Assembly (NCBI GenBank): GCA_003993805.1
Contig: RSEF01000031.1
Location: forward strand, 26,748,058-26,812,057
DNA from: Himantopus leucocephalus
Lineage: Eukaryota > Chordata > Aves > Charadriiformes > Recurvirostridae
Direction of reading: 5' to 3'
Length of the DNA: 64,000 nucleotides
A program made the position numbers and the translations under genes. Shown piece by piece: positions 53,776-64,000 of this stretch; the first letter of the stretch is position 1, and every line of letters starts with the position of its first letter. The notes under the pieces are model-generated. The model was not told where the DNA came from, did no database searches, and worked only from the letters and a program-made list of their open reading frames with translations.

Positions 53776-56700
53776 TCCTCTCCTGTTTTACGTGTGATTT
53801 GTCATCATCCAGATAATGCTGCAAATTACAACTGCAGAGGCAAAACAGGACAGATTGGTAAGTCAAAGTAGGGAGGACTGAATACTTCAGCCCTTGGGGG
53901 CTGCTGATGCGAACAGCATCAGTGCCCAGACTGGCTTTTCCCTGCTGACAGGCAGAGTAAAAAGCTTTGCCCAGGATGATCTGCCTTCGCTGGTCTTGCA
54001 CTTGCTGCAAAGGTTGGACCCTTTGCTGTTTGGGAGAGAAGTGGCCTCTCCCTCAGCCATGTACAGTATCACGGGGAGCCACCGAAGGATGGTGTTCCAG
54101 CAGTTTGACCTAGCTCTCTGCAAAGTAGTTACCAACTGAAACAAAAGCCTTTGAGCTTTATCTTCCAAACAATCCTGGCAGCGTGGTGAAGGGGATGCTT
54201 TTTAGATGGCACTGTAGCAAGTCTTAAGCTAGTGCCTCCATATCCTTGTCAGTTCAGACCTACCTGATGAGACAGAGAAACACTTCAGTGCCTTCCTTCA
54301 AGGGACCTATACACTTCCGTTCCTCTGTGTCCTTCCTCCTTCCCTCCATAAATCCTTATCAAACAGCTTTTCTTACATAGTCCCTTGGCCTACATGGACT
54401 TGGTGGCTTGGACTGCATGAAGTTGCTGTGAGCTCTGTCAGGTACAGTGTGATACCAGTGCCCAGCTGGAACCCCAGTGCTAGGCAGTGTCCCCTGAGCA
54501 AAGGGCAGGTGGAGTCTCTGTGCTGGGGGGACACATGTCTGCACATAGCATTTCCAAAGAAGTCACGACCACCACCTTGAGGTCAGTCAGTTTTTACAAT
54601 TGCACACCTCTGGCCGTGTTTTCTTCTCAGTGTTCAGTTGGCATCTAAATTTGTGTGGATGCTGTCTCATCTGGGTCCTAGCTGCTAGTTAAAGAGGTAT
54701 GTCACCAACTTGCCAAATAACTGAAAATAAGGTGATACCAGAATGATGGCAAACAGCAGCAGCAGCTGTAAAAAATTAAACAGAAGGAAAGGCGCCTCAC
54801 TTTGCCAGCCACACTCAGTCAGAGACGGTGGGTGCAGGCGGTCCTGTGCAGCAGGGAGCAGAGCTGTGACCCACACGTGCATCCACCCGATGAGCTGAGA
54901 CGTGGTCACACGCAGTGCCTGACACCAGGAAGTTACTAATCATACCTTTAACTCTGGCTTAAATCTCATGACAGTGGTTTTAGGTAGTCCTGCGAGGAGC
55001 AGGGAGTTGTACTTGATGATCCTTACGGGTCCTTTCCAACTTGAGATATTCTATGATTCTATGACAGCAGTTTTAAAGCCTGTAGATTGTGTTCCAATAT
55101 TTTAGAGTATGCTGAGCTGTCTGATAACGTCCTCTTCAGTACTGCCACTGTATTGCTGTAGGAGATACCTTAATTAGTAACATGTCCAATAGGTCTTTGC
55201 CCCAAAAATAGTTTTTTAAACAATGATCTTTGTTGCTGCACTACTGCCTTGCTGCTGTGCTTCATTTGCACACATGCATGTTTGTACATACTTGTAGCTT
55301 GAGGAAAGAAAAAAAGTGAAACGCCTGTGAATTTAGCTTTTCAGAGCAGAGGACCATGACTGTTATTTTCTGGGTTGGCACAGGTCCCTGTCTCTCCCCT
55401 CACATATCAGTGGGAGTCCTGGGTGCCATGGGAGTCCTGGCTGCACAACTGTTGTAGAAGGGATTAAAAAAAATGGTCCAGTGGTTTAGGTGACTAATGA
55501 CACAGGGAGAGTCACCAAATGTACTTTAATACCTTTTTTTTTTACCTGGAAAAAAGCATAAGAAGAGGAATGTGGAAATAAGCATTTCTTCCTTTTTTCC
55601 TTTTTTTTTTTTTTTTTCCAAATTACACTATATTTTTAAGATAGTTTTCCTTAGTGCCAGAAAGGGTTACTCTTNAGGGGTTAACACTTTCTAAGTGATT
55701 GCATTGCTCTCTAGTGGCCTTGACTGGCAGAAGTCTGGGGAGGAATCTGACCCTTCCAACAGCATGCAAGAATCAGGTTATGCAACTCAGAGTTCCTGGA
55801 TTTATTGAGGTGCCATTTTCCTGGTAAGCAAAAGGGTTGACCCAGGACTGGCCTCCTAGAGTTTAGAAAATATTAGATGAAGCTGTGAACTCAGCACTTC
55901 TGCAGTTTCCTCCCGAAAGCTCATTGTCCTGTGTCGAAACGCCTAATAAACGAAAGTGCCCCCAGTTTTAGCTGTATGGTGAAGTAGGCCATTGTGGTAT
56001 GCCATGTCAGGAAGATTGCCAAAAAGCAGCCAAAATTTTGCATGTGTTGGTGGATATAGGCGGAAAGTTCAGAACAAAGTGACTGTTTTACCCAAGTCAG
56101 AGAATGTCATTTCTGGCCTAAAATCCTATTAGGGGAGACCTAATGGATTGAGCAGTTAAAAAAAAAAAAAAAGAAAAGGGAAAAAAAAAGTAAGAATTAT
56201 TACTTCCCTTAGCATCTAGTTCTCTTGGATGGCCCTCCTGTCTCCAAAAGGTTGACACCTGAAGCAGTTCACCCTGGAAGTCAGGCCCTTCCCCAGGAAA
56301 TAGTTAAGAGGTTCCCAAAAGCGTTTGTACCCACCAATGCCCTCTGTAAGCCAAGTTTAATTCCACCTGCTAATGCTGGATAGCATTTATCACAGGTGCT
56401 GGGATTAAGGGGTTTACCATGCATACCAGCTCTGAAGTGAGCTCCCCCTACGCGCTCTCCCCGGCATTTGTTTTTCAGTTCAGATCAGATAATGATTGAC
56501 TCTCAGTATATCCAAGCATGATGTTGTCGTCACCTTTGAACTCCGACTGTCAGTGAATATATAAAAGCTCTGGCACTTTTTCAAGACTGTAAAATACATC
56601 ACTGTCCTTTTCCAGTTATACTTGTCATACATTAAGTGAAGCTGCCACTTATAATCACCCTTAGAGATAAGGGGCGAGGGTTACTGGTATTGAGTTTTAA

Positions 56701-57793
56701 AATGGTGGAAATTAGCCAACACAATATTGATCTAAATGCAACGACTGAAGAAGGCATTTTTGCAAGATGTAGTTTCAGAGGTTTTGTCTTCTTGATACAG
56801 CTGGAAGAACTCAAGTTATTCTAGAAATAGTTTTTATGTCTGTTTCTCCTGGTGCCTCATACTTTTGGCTGAGAAGTCTGGCTGCTCTGGGTCCAGTTCA
56901 GCCATGGTGTGAATCATGCAGGCCTTGGCGTTGATCCCTGACACATGGGACCGGCTCTGTTTGCTGGGATGGAAGTGGCCCAAAGGCTACAGACGTCCTC
57001 TTGCCTTTCAAAGGCAGCAGCAGAGCTGGCCAAAACAGTGTTCACGCTCTTACTGTGGCTGCGAGCCACCCTCTTCACTGGGCTCTGTGTTTGCGTGCAG
57101 GTCTGTAAACTTCATCCCTTCCTAGGAGCTCTTGTGCCTGCATCCAAGTCCATTGAATGAAAGCTTAACTAAAAGCATTTCCTTGCTAAAAAGAGAGGCT
57201 TTCAGAGGTTCAGTTCACATGGGGATGCTTGGGCCTGCCTCTAAGAGCCTGATGTGGGACAAGGGACAGAGGTAGGAGGTCAAGGAACAACGCTGGAAAA
57301 CATGCAAGGAGGATTTTGCATTAAAGACTCTTAGAAATGGCCACAATGAGATTAGAGGAAACGGGTACCCACATTCAGGTTTGTTTCATATTTCAGTTGG
57401 GAACTGTGAAAGTATTAGTCTTCACTACTCACTGCCTAATGCAATGGCTAGGGAAGTCAATTAAAAAATTCCTGCCTTCACTTCATTTTGGCTGTTGTGT
57501 CTCTGTGTATGCATACGCTGAACAGAAGTTCCTGGTTAGAGCTGAACTACCTGGTTGCTGTTCTTTTGCATCAGTTGCTCCACTTTCTGTTTGGCTGGTA
57601 TGACATCATCCAACGTATCAGTACCTCATCTCATCTCAACAAGTACCACTGGACAGCAGAGTGCTGTTAAGGAGCTGCAGAACTGCATGCTATCTGCAAG
57701 AACATTTGGGAACCTCTCTATAAGATATTATGCAGAAAATATGACAAGATATTTTTTTTTTCGCAAAGATGATTGTAACAACTTCTTAAAGTT
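53776..57793. other. 3' flank of KANK1, first part
   Basis: Intergenic sequence without a recognisable gene, except for the small CR1 remnant listed separately. Poly-A and poly-T runs occur near 55597-55618 and 56158-56190, and a single N lies at 55675. A block at about 56380-56600 mixes GC-rich sequence, a TCF/LEF-like CCTTTGAA and TATAAAAG at 56560-56567. Confidence 0.65.
54985..55064 (+). mobile_element. CR1 LINE 3' end fragment, plus strand
   Basis: About 80 bases of CR1 3' terminus in sense orientation: AGGGAGTTGTACTTGATGAT, GGTCCTTTCCAACTTGAGA, then ATTCTATGATTCTATG. Strongly truncated. Confidence 0.88.
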
Positions 57794-58047
57794 CATAGAA
57801 TCATTGAATGGTTTAGGTTGGAAGGGACCTTGAAGATCATCTTGTTCCAACCCCCCCTGCCATGGGCAGGGATATCTCCCACTAGACCAGGTTGCTCAAA
57901 GCCCCATCCAACCTGGCCTTGAACACTTCGGGGATGGAGCTTCCACAGCTTCCCTGGGCAACCTGTTCCAGTGCCTCACCACCCTCACAGTGAAAAATTT
58001 CTTCCTAATATCTAATCTAAATCTCCCCTCTTCCAGTTTGAAGCCAG
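57794..58047 (-). mobile_element. CR1 LINE 3' fragment, minus strand
   Basis: The + strand starts with CATAGAATCATTGAATGGTT and continues GGTTGGAAGGGACCTTGAAG, the reverse complement of the CR1 3' end, through CAACCTGTTCCAGTGCCTCA to about 58047, where similarity stops after CCCCTCTTCCAGTTTGAAG. It is 5'-truncated, about 250 bases, with no coding capacity. Confidence 0.92.
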
Positions 58048-61000
58048 TTTGAAGTTGTTTGTAAAATGGCACGTCTGTTTTCCTGACAAGTTTTTAGGCA
58101 ATGGGAACAAAGCACGTGAGTAAATCATGCTGGAAGTAGTACTGCCTTTCAGCTGTATGTATACGTTGGTCAATATATCAGACAGTTCTTTATTATAAGT
58201 GATTAATTATTTCAGTGCCTCAAAATCTCTGTTGTAAGTGTTCCGCTTCTTTAATGGTATGCACTTTCAGCTTTTCTGGCTAAAAGAAAAAGATAAGCAT
58301 GTTTCCTCACACCCACGCACCCACCCCATGCATGATCCCTGAAGAGGTCTCAGGAATAAGATCATCAGGGAAAACGGGAGTCTTCAGGCAGTTGGTACCT
58401 GCTGTGAGCCCTTCGGCTGGGGCCTTAAATGGGGTGGCAGGGAGCATGGGAGACAAGTGTGATGGACCTTTTTTTTCCCCTCTATCATTTTACCCACCTG
58501 CGCTTTGTTCGTTTGCCCTGTGCCACTCGGTGAGTGGTAGTCTTTCTTGCTTTGCCACTTCTCATTGGGAACCACGTCAGTGCATTTTCTGTTTGGGTAG
58601 CCAACATAGCCAGCACCAGCAAAGATAAATTGCCTTTTAAATAATTCTTGATAAACAAAACTGCCCTTCAACGACCTCTACAGTACACACCTGTAAATAA
58701 GGGCATCATTACACTCTTAAGCACAGTATTATTAAATACATTCAGCCATGAATAGCAGAAGTCAATCTCCATGTCCTCTAAACACCACTACAGCCATTTG
58801 CAGGATTATTACTTAGATAACATAAGGGCTAACATTTTTTCAAAGCTGTGCTTTTGTATGATCTCTAAGTGCTGATCTGAATGGAACTAGCAAAGAGAGA
58901 TTTCTAGGAGATATACTGGGATTTTTTTCTTCAGTTTTTTACTTAATGGCTTTAGCCACTGCTGCAGAAACAGCCCTTGCTGCGTTCTTAAGAGCTTGGC
59001 TAGCCACAGAGCTGAAAGGGTAGCTTATGCTCCCCCAGTCATACTGTCCTTCATCACTCAGCCACACTAACTTCACTGAGATGAAGATACGCCATTTCTT
59101 TTGCATGCCATAGCAAAGAGGCAGATTAATAAAGATCCTTCACTACTTCCTGGCCATGGTATCACACCGTTCTTTGAGGCGTGAAAAGCCACCTGCTGTC
59201 TCCTGCGGTGCCCCTGCATTGCTCTTGGGCATTTTCTGGGGCCAGAAGAGCAACTTTTCTCCAGTCCCAGGGGTGAGCAAGACTTAGAGCCAGCCGTTTA
59301 CAACGCACTGGGGAGGTGGGAGCAGGCAGAGGCTGGCCCAGGGGATGGCTCCCCCTGCATTGTGCACTTGTTTTTGCAAATTTATCTTGAGAATTTTCCA
59401 GTTCAACCACATACATCTGCTCAGAGGCCCTTTATTGTGGTGGTTTAATCTGCATCACTAGCCTAGCAGGAGGAGCAAGAAGCATGTTAATGCCTTCTGC
59501 AGTGGATGCTGATTTGGGAGGAGTGTGAGCAGAACAGCTGTGCAAAGAGATTGAGAGAGATTAGAAACAAAGGATGATAATAAAATGAGATTTGGTTTAG
59601 GAAAATCAGACTGAAACAACTGAGGAAAAATAATATAAGTTTGTGGGAGTGAAAGTTAGAAATCTGTAATGTAAGAGAATGTGCCAGAGAGTGAATTAAA
59701 CAAGAGTTGGCAGTGCAATGAGAGCAAAAATGGACCAGAGCTGGCAGTGTGATGAGAGCAAAAAATGGTCAGTGCATTTTCTTTCCATCCACTTCAGATG
59801 GAGCAGAGAGGCACCTGATCCTGAAGATGCAATGCAACTTGATACCATTCACAGTCAGTGCCTCTGCAGGGAGACAGTTCCAAAGGCTGCTACCATCAGC
59901 CTAACAACAGCTGTTCATAAGTTGGAAGCTGAAAATAAGGAAGAAGTTTAAAAGGATACTTTTGTTTTGCTAAGAGACAAATCCTGTAAATACGGAATTT
60001 AAAACATCCCACAGTAGGTGGCTGCTGAAATAATAAGCCGTATAGGCAATTTGCAAAGGGGCAGTAAAGCAAAGAGACACAGCTGAAGGTGAGAAAGTTC
60101 TTCAGGTTAGTTCTGCAAAAAAACCCGGGGTTTAGTTCTTGGGAAGCCTGGGTGAGTTTTTTAAATGAATATAAGCTTGTCACCATCTCTCTGTGTTGTG
60201 TCACAAGATAATTGCCCATTCTGGCCTTCATACAACAACTCATATTTGGTCAGAATTGGGTCAAGAATTGTAGACAAAAGAGACACATGTAGCTATATGA
60301 AAACGTGTAAGTATGTGTGTAAGCTTCTGAAAACGCGCTACAGATAAGGCTGTGCAAACAAAATCAGCCAGTGCTTTCCCACCGTGCCCCGTGGATCTGC
60401 TGGAGAGCCCAGCTCACCCCGGCACAGTCCGGGCTGTCCTCCCTCCACCGCTCTGCGGAGCGGGGAGACCTCTACAGACGGGATAAACCCAACACGGCTG
60501 CGAGCACGCAGAGAAAAATAACCAGACTCTGACGGCATGGTTAGTTACTGGGTTTTGCTGGGTATTGGCGTTGTTTGGTTTTTGTTGGTTTTTTTTTTTT
60601 AGTATTCTTGTACTCGTTTTCTTCTTCTTTTAATAACCCCCTTTCAGCTGCTGACATTTTGGGGCAGGGCATGGTACAAGCCAATATACGCGACTCCTGG
60701 TCTTAGATAGTTACTTTCTCTAAATAACAACATCAAATTAGTAGCCCACTGCTTTCAACCCAAGTTTTGTGCTTACAAGGAGGCCCAGCAGTATTCTCCT
60801 GAGATCTGGGCTCGGGACATGGAAAGATGCTGTGGCCTGTGCCATAGCGCTGCCTTTGGAAGAAGTGATGAGCATTGCAAAATAACTGCAGACAGAAATG
60901 TAAGCTCCACAGACAGAGAAAGGATCCTCACCATGTAAACCTGTGCTAAACCTCAAAACCCTTACAGCTCTTCTACCAAGTCAGCATGGAAGAAGTTCAG

Positions 61001-64000
61001 GAGCCTGACACTGCCTTCTTGGAAATCTCTATGGGGAGCATTTTTTGGCTTGTGAAGAACTGTTCTACCCAAGAGCGAGAGGTATTAGGATGGCTATCCA
61101 GGCTCTGAGATCTACTTCTGCTGCAGGAATTAAAGTTTCCCTCAATTTACAGGATGATTTTCTTGAGGATGCTAACAGAATCACCTGCCATGCATCCTGG
61201 TGCAGGAGACATGTTTCTGGTGTCCAGGTGTGCCTTTTCCAGCTAAACTGTGATATACACACAAACATGTCACACACACACCGCCCGACCAGCAGACAGA
61301 TCAAAAGGGACACTTGCCCTAACTTACAGCAGCTGACGATCAAGGCCAAAACTCTCTTCCAACTGCAGAAATGTTTGTGTATTATTCTCTTCAAACCTGA
61401 AAGGAAAAGGTTCTTCAAAGGCCGGTACAAACCTGGAAAATAGGCTGTCATCTACCATGGGCCTGCCCAGGGGATCCCACAGTCTGCTGCTGGCACGCGT
61501 TATTACTGAGGGGCATGAAAACGAGCCGAGTTGGACGTGCTGCTACAACACAGAAATACTTCAGCTGAGGAACTAGCTGTCCCAAAGACTTTCACCTGAA
61601 ATGTAAGACAGACTGCCTGAAAGTACCTGAAATAGCTGATCGCCTTCCACAGGCAGCAAACCTGATCCTCTTTTGTGGCTGAGCAGGGCTGCGTATGTTG
61701 ATCTCAATGTTAAACAAAAACACAGCACAAGGATGCCTAAGTTGCCATCCTGAACTGCCACATGTCTTCTCCTTGAGATGCTGGTGAGGCAAAGGTGGAG
61801 AGGAGGCTGCATGTGGAAATTTAGCCTTGGCTTTAAATGAAGCTTTGTGGAAAGCATAAGTCCAGATTTGCAAGGAAAAAGTGCAACTCTTCTATCCTTC
61901 TATCCCTGCCTCCTATACTTCTCTCCAGCATTGCCGGTTGTGAGTAACGTAATGAGTCCCTCATCATAATGAGGTTGTGTTTTCCACTGCTTTGATTACA
62001 TCAAAACACAATGCAGTGTGTAGAAGTCACTCCTCCTGCCCCCTGCCAGAAGGAGGGTTGTATTAATCAGCATTTTGAGGCCAGGGCACTCCTAAATTCC
62101 AGTGCTGGAATTCACACTGTCTCCCTCTACCACCACCACCTTCACTGGTCCACTTATAAACAAAGATTAACAGTGCAATCTTGTACAACTTGGTCTGGGA
62201 CATCAGTTATTTTGACCATCTTTCATGAGTGGTCAAGTGGTGCCCCTTAGAACTTAATATTGATAACAGCAATGATTTTATAGACCTTCTCTGAATAGGA
62301 GGAAAAGGTAATTGCAAGATATTCCTTGTAACAACATTGGCAGGCTCCGTAACAACTACTATTTTAAGAAAAGGGGTGGCATGATGTGACCAGGTGAGTA
62401 CTCTTTTTTTTTTTTTTTTTTNTTTAAAATGTGTGTGTGCGTAATTTTCATTTTATTCCCAAAGTTTGCTTTAAAAAAAATGATAGGAGGCATCTCACTG
62501 GAGCACATGATAATAAATAGCTACTGGAAGTTGTTTAAGGCATGTGTTCTTCACCCAGTGGATGACAACATCACCGGGCTGATGGGCAATATGGTAAGCG
62601 AGCTTCCCAGAAGGTATTTAAGGTATGTATCATTCAGCTGGTAGAACACAGTGAATGCCTGAAGAGAGGAGTTGTGGGCTACTGTGTTAATAAACACTTG
62701 GGCAATTTTAGAAATGTACCCTGCTTACCTTCAGGTGCCTAATGTACAATCTTCTAAGATGTTGATATTGTGAATTCACAGAAACAGCCTTCCAGTAGTG
62801 AAAAGGCAATCTCCGTGCCTTAATTTCTTAAAAGCAGGTAAGAGAAAATAATAGCTTAAACAACCAGGCAGCGAAGCTACTCTGTTCTCAACCTTACTGT
62901 GTGTTATCTGTTACAATTTCAAACTCTGAGGGTATTTAAAAAGATTTTACTCAGGCAATGTGAATATGTGAATATTTATTTAGGTGTTAGAGCTGGGCTC
63001 TGAACACCTTTATTCTGGCATCTCCAAGAGACCCTGTTTGCATAGGGATATCAGAAAATTAAGCTGCCTGACTAATTAGTTTCCACACAATGTTCCCATC
63101 ACCTGACAAGGCATCTCCATGTCTAGACAAAGCCAGCCTAATTATAATTAACAGCCTGACAGTTTAAATCATTTGCAACAATGTGTCATCTTCCTTAGCA
63201 CCTTCTAGCCAATAGAATTACAGTAACTCAATTACTCCTAATCAACCACTGTGCAAATAAGATGTACAGAGATCATCAACCTGACATTGCTGACCCACAT
63301 GCAAGTGATAGAAGAAAACTGTTACCTAAGGAGGCCAACTAAGTAAGTGCTCTAATTATTTGTATCTTGACAGGACTAAGTAAAGCTGTATTTGAGAGCT
63401 GTAGGTCTCCTGGGACCCAGTTCTCCTGGGTCGTTCCTCTGAACTGGATTCCCAGCATGGAGAAGGGATAAACCCGTCAGCCCTTGAAGATGGGGAGACC
63501 CAATACTCTGTCTGCAGCATTTGGGGACCACCTCTGGACCGCCCAATTACTCTGGGGGCTCCGGGGCACTGGAGGGAAACGGGAGAGGCTGCGAGGGAAG
63601 AGAGTTAGGACGGCAGGGAAAACAAACCCTCTTTATCAGCCTAGGAGATGGGAAAGGTCAGCGGCTCACATCAAGTCATTTCGCAGCATGGCTGATTAAC
63701 TAACAGTCATTTGATTTTGATTAAAATACTTGGAAGAGCTCAGCTGCTGCTGGAGGCAATTCTGACACCCCTGCCCCCCTTGCCCTGCACCTCCTCAGTG
63801 GATTTAAAAGACTTCATGCGGGAAGGGGGAAGAAACAGGGGAAAAACAGCACGAAACTTTGCTCTCAGACACGTGTGCTACACTGATTTTAATGGGAAGT
63901 CCCACAGAATGAAACATGCTCCCCTGGGAGCAGAATATTATGGGAAAAATATACCTTCTATTTACTTAGGCTTAAAGAAAAAAGAAAAAAAAATCAGAAG
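58048..64000. other. 3' flank of KANK1, second part
   Basis: No gene is supported. A 34-base tandem duplication lies at 59705-59773. A T-run with one N is at 62404-62423. A block at about 63060-63260 is rich in TAATTA-type sites. Open frames of up to 132 codons (61045-61443) overlap others on the opposite strand and match nothing known. By conserved vertebrate gene order the next gene should be DMRT1, but its DM-domain exon is not visible here. Confidence 0.6.
59705..59773 (+). repeat. Two-copy 34-base tandem duplication
   Basis: AGTTGGCAGTGCAATGAGAG begins the first copy at 59705 and AGCTGGCAGTGTGATGAGAG the second at 59739. Both continue CAAAAA(A)TGG(A/T)C(C)AG. A few substitutions and one extra A separate the copies. 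Confidence 0.9.

Noticed and set aside
59430..59460. TTGTGGTGGTTTAATCTGCA resembling an avian LTR end
   Set aside because: Only about a dozen bases match the LTR terminal pattern; too short to call.
61045..61451. Overlapping frames of 132 (+) and 128 (-) codons in the 3' flank
   Set aside because: They overlap on opposite strands, lack good starts or similarity, and look like chance.
53776..64000. Search for the DMRT1 DM-domain exon
   Set aside because: No cysteine-rich DM-domain coding pattern or GC-rich first exon is visible on either strand.

Overview
This window is vertebrate, almost certainly avian, nuclear DNA. It carries intron-rich coding sequence, several chicken-repeat-1 (CR1) LINE copies ending in the typical ATTCTATG repeats, and an LTR of a common bird endogenous-retrovirus type (TGTCCTGGTTTGAG at one end, AACCATGACA at the other). 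It contains one recognisable protein-coding gene, on the + strand: the orthologue of KANK1 (KN motif and ankyrin repeat domains 1). I could build a complete coding sequence of eleven exons with GT-AG introns and consistent phases throughout. It gives a 1,347-residue protein (4,044 coding bases including the stop), very close to the human length of about 1,352.

Layout. 1-6462 is non-coding sequence upstream of the start-codon exon; the acceptor at 6461-6462 means at least one more 5' exon lies further upstream, here or outside the window. 6463-6579 holds the end of the leader, with several upstream ATGs, and the first 12 codons. 6580-24620 is an 18 kb intron with two CR1 pieces, an LTR fragment and, just before exon 2, a CpG-rich block (about 23.48-24.42 kb) with a TATA-like motif, a candidate internal promoter. 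24621-27275 is the giant exon 2: talin-binding KN motif, coiled coils and a repeat-rich linker. Exons 3-6 (37-43 kb) encode the rest of the linker, including an acidic serine tract. Exons 7-11 (45.7-52.8 kb) encode the ankyrin domain and the C-terminus. The 3' UTR ends near 53.77 kb after an AATAAA. From there to 64,000 I see no gene; by conserved vertebrate gene order this flank should lead toward DMRT1, which would make the window Z-linked in a bird.

How it works. KANK1 is an adaptor at the rim of focal adhesions. In characterised mammalian proteins the KN motif binds talin, the coiled coil binds liprin-beta and recruits cortical microtubule-stabilising complexes, and the ankyrin domain binds the kinesin KIF21A. 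The sequence shows all these regions intact.

No wholly new system is evident. The most interesting leads are the internal CpG-rich promoter candidate combined with the fact that the next in-frame ATG after exon 1 is Met157, which would give a protein without the talin-binding motif; a chain of overlapping upstream ORFs ahead of the main start; a 14-member array of short degenerate motifs in the poorly understood linker; and an LTR interrupted by a 100-N assembly gap.
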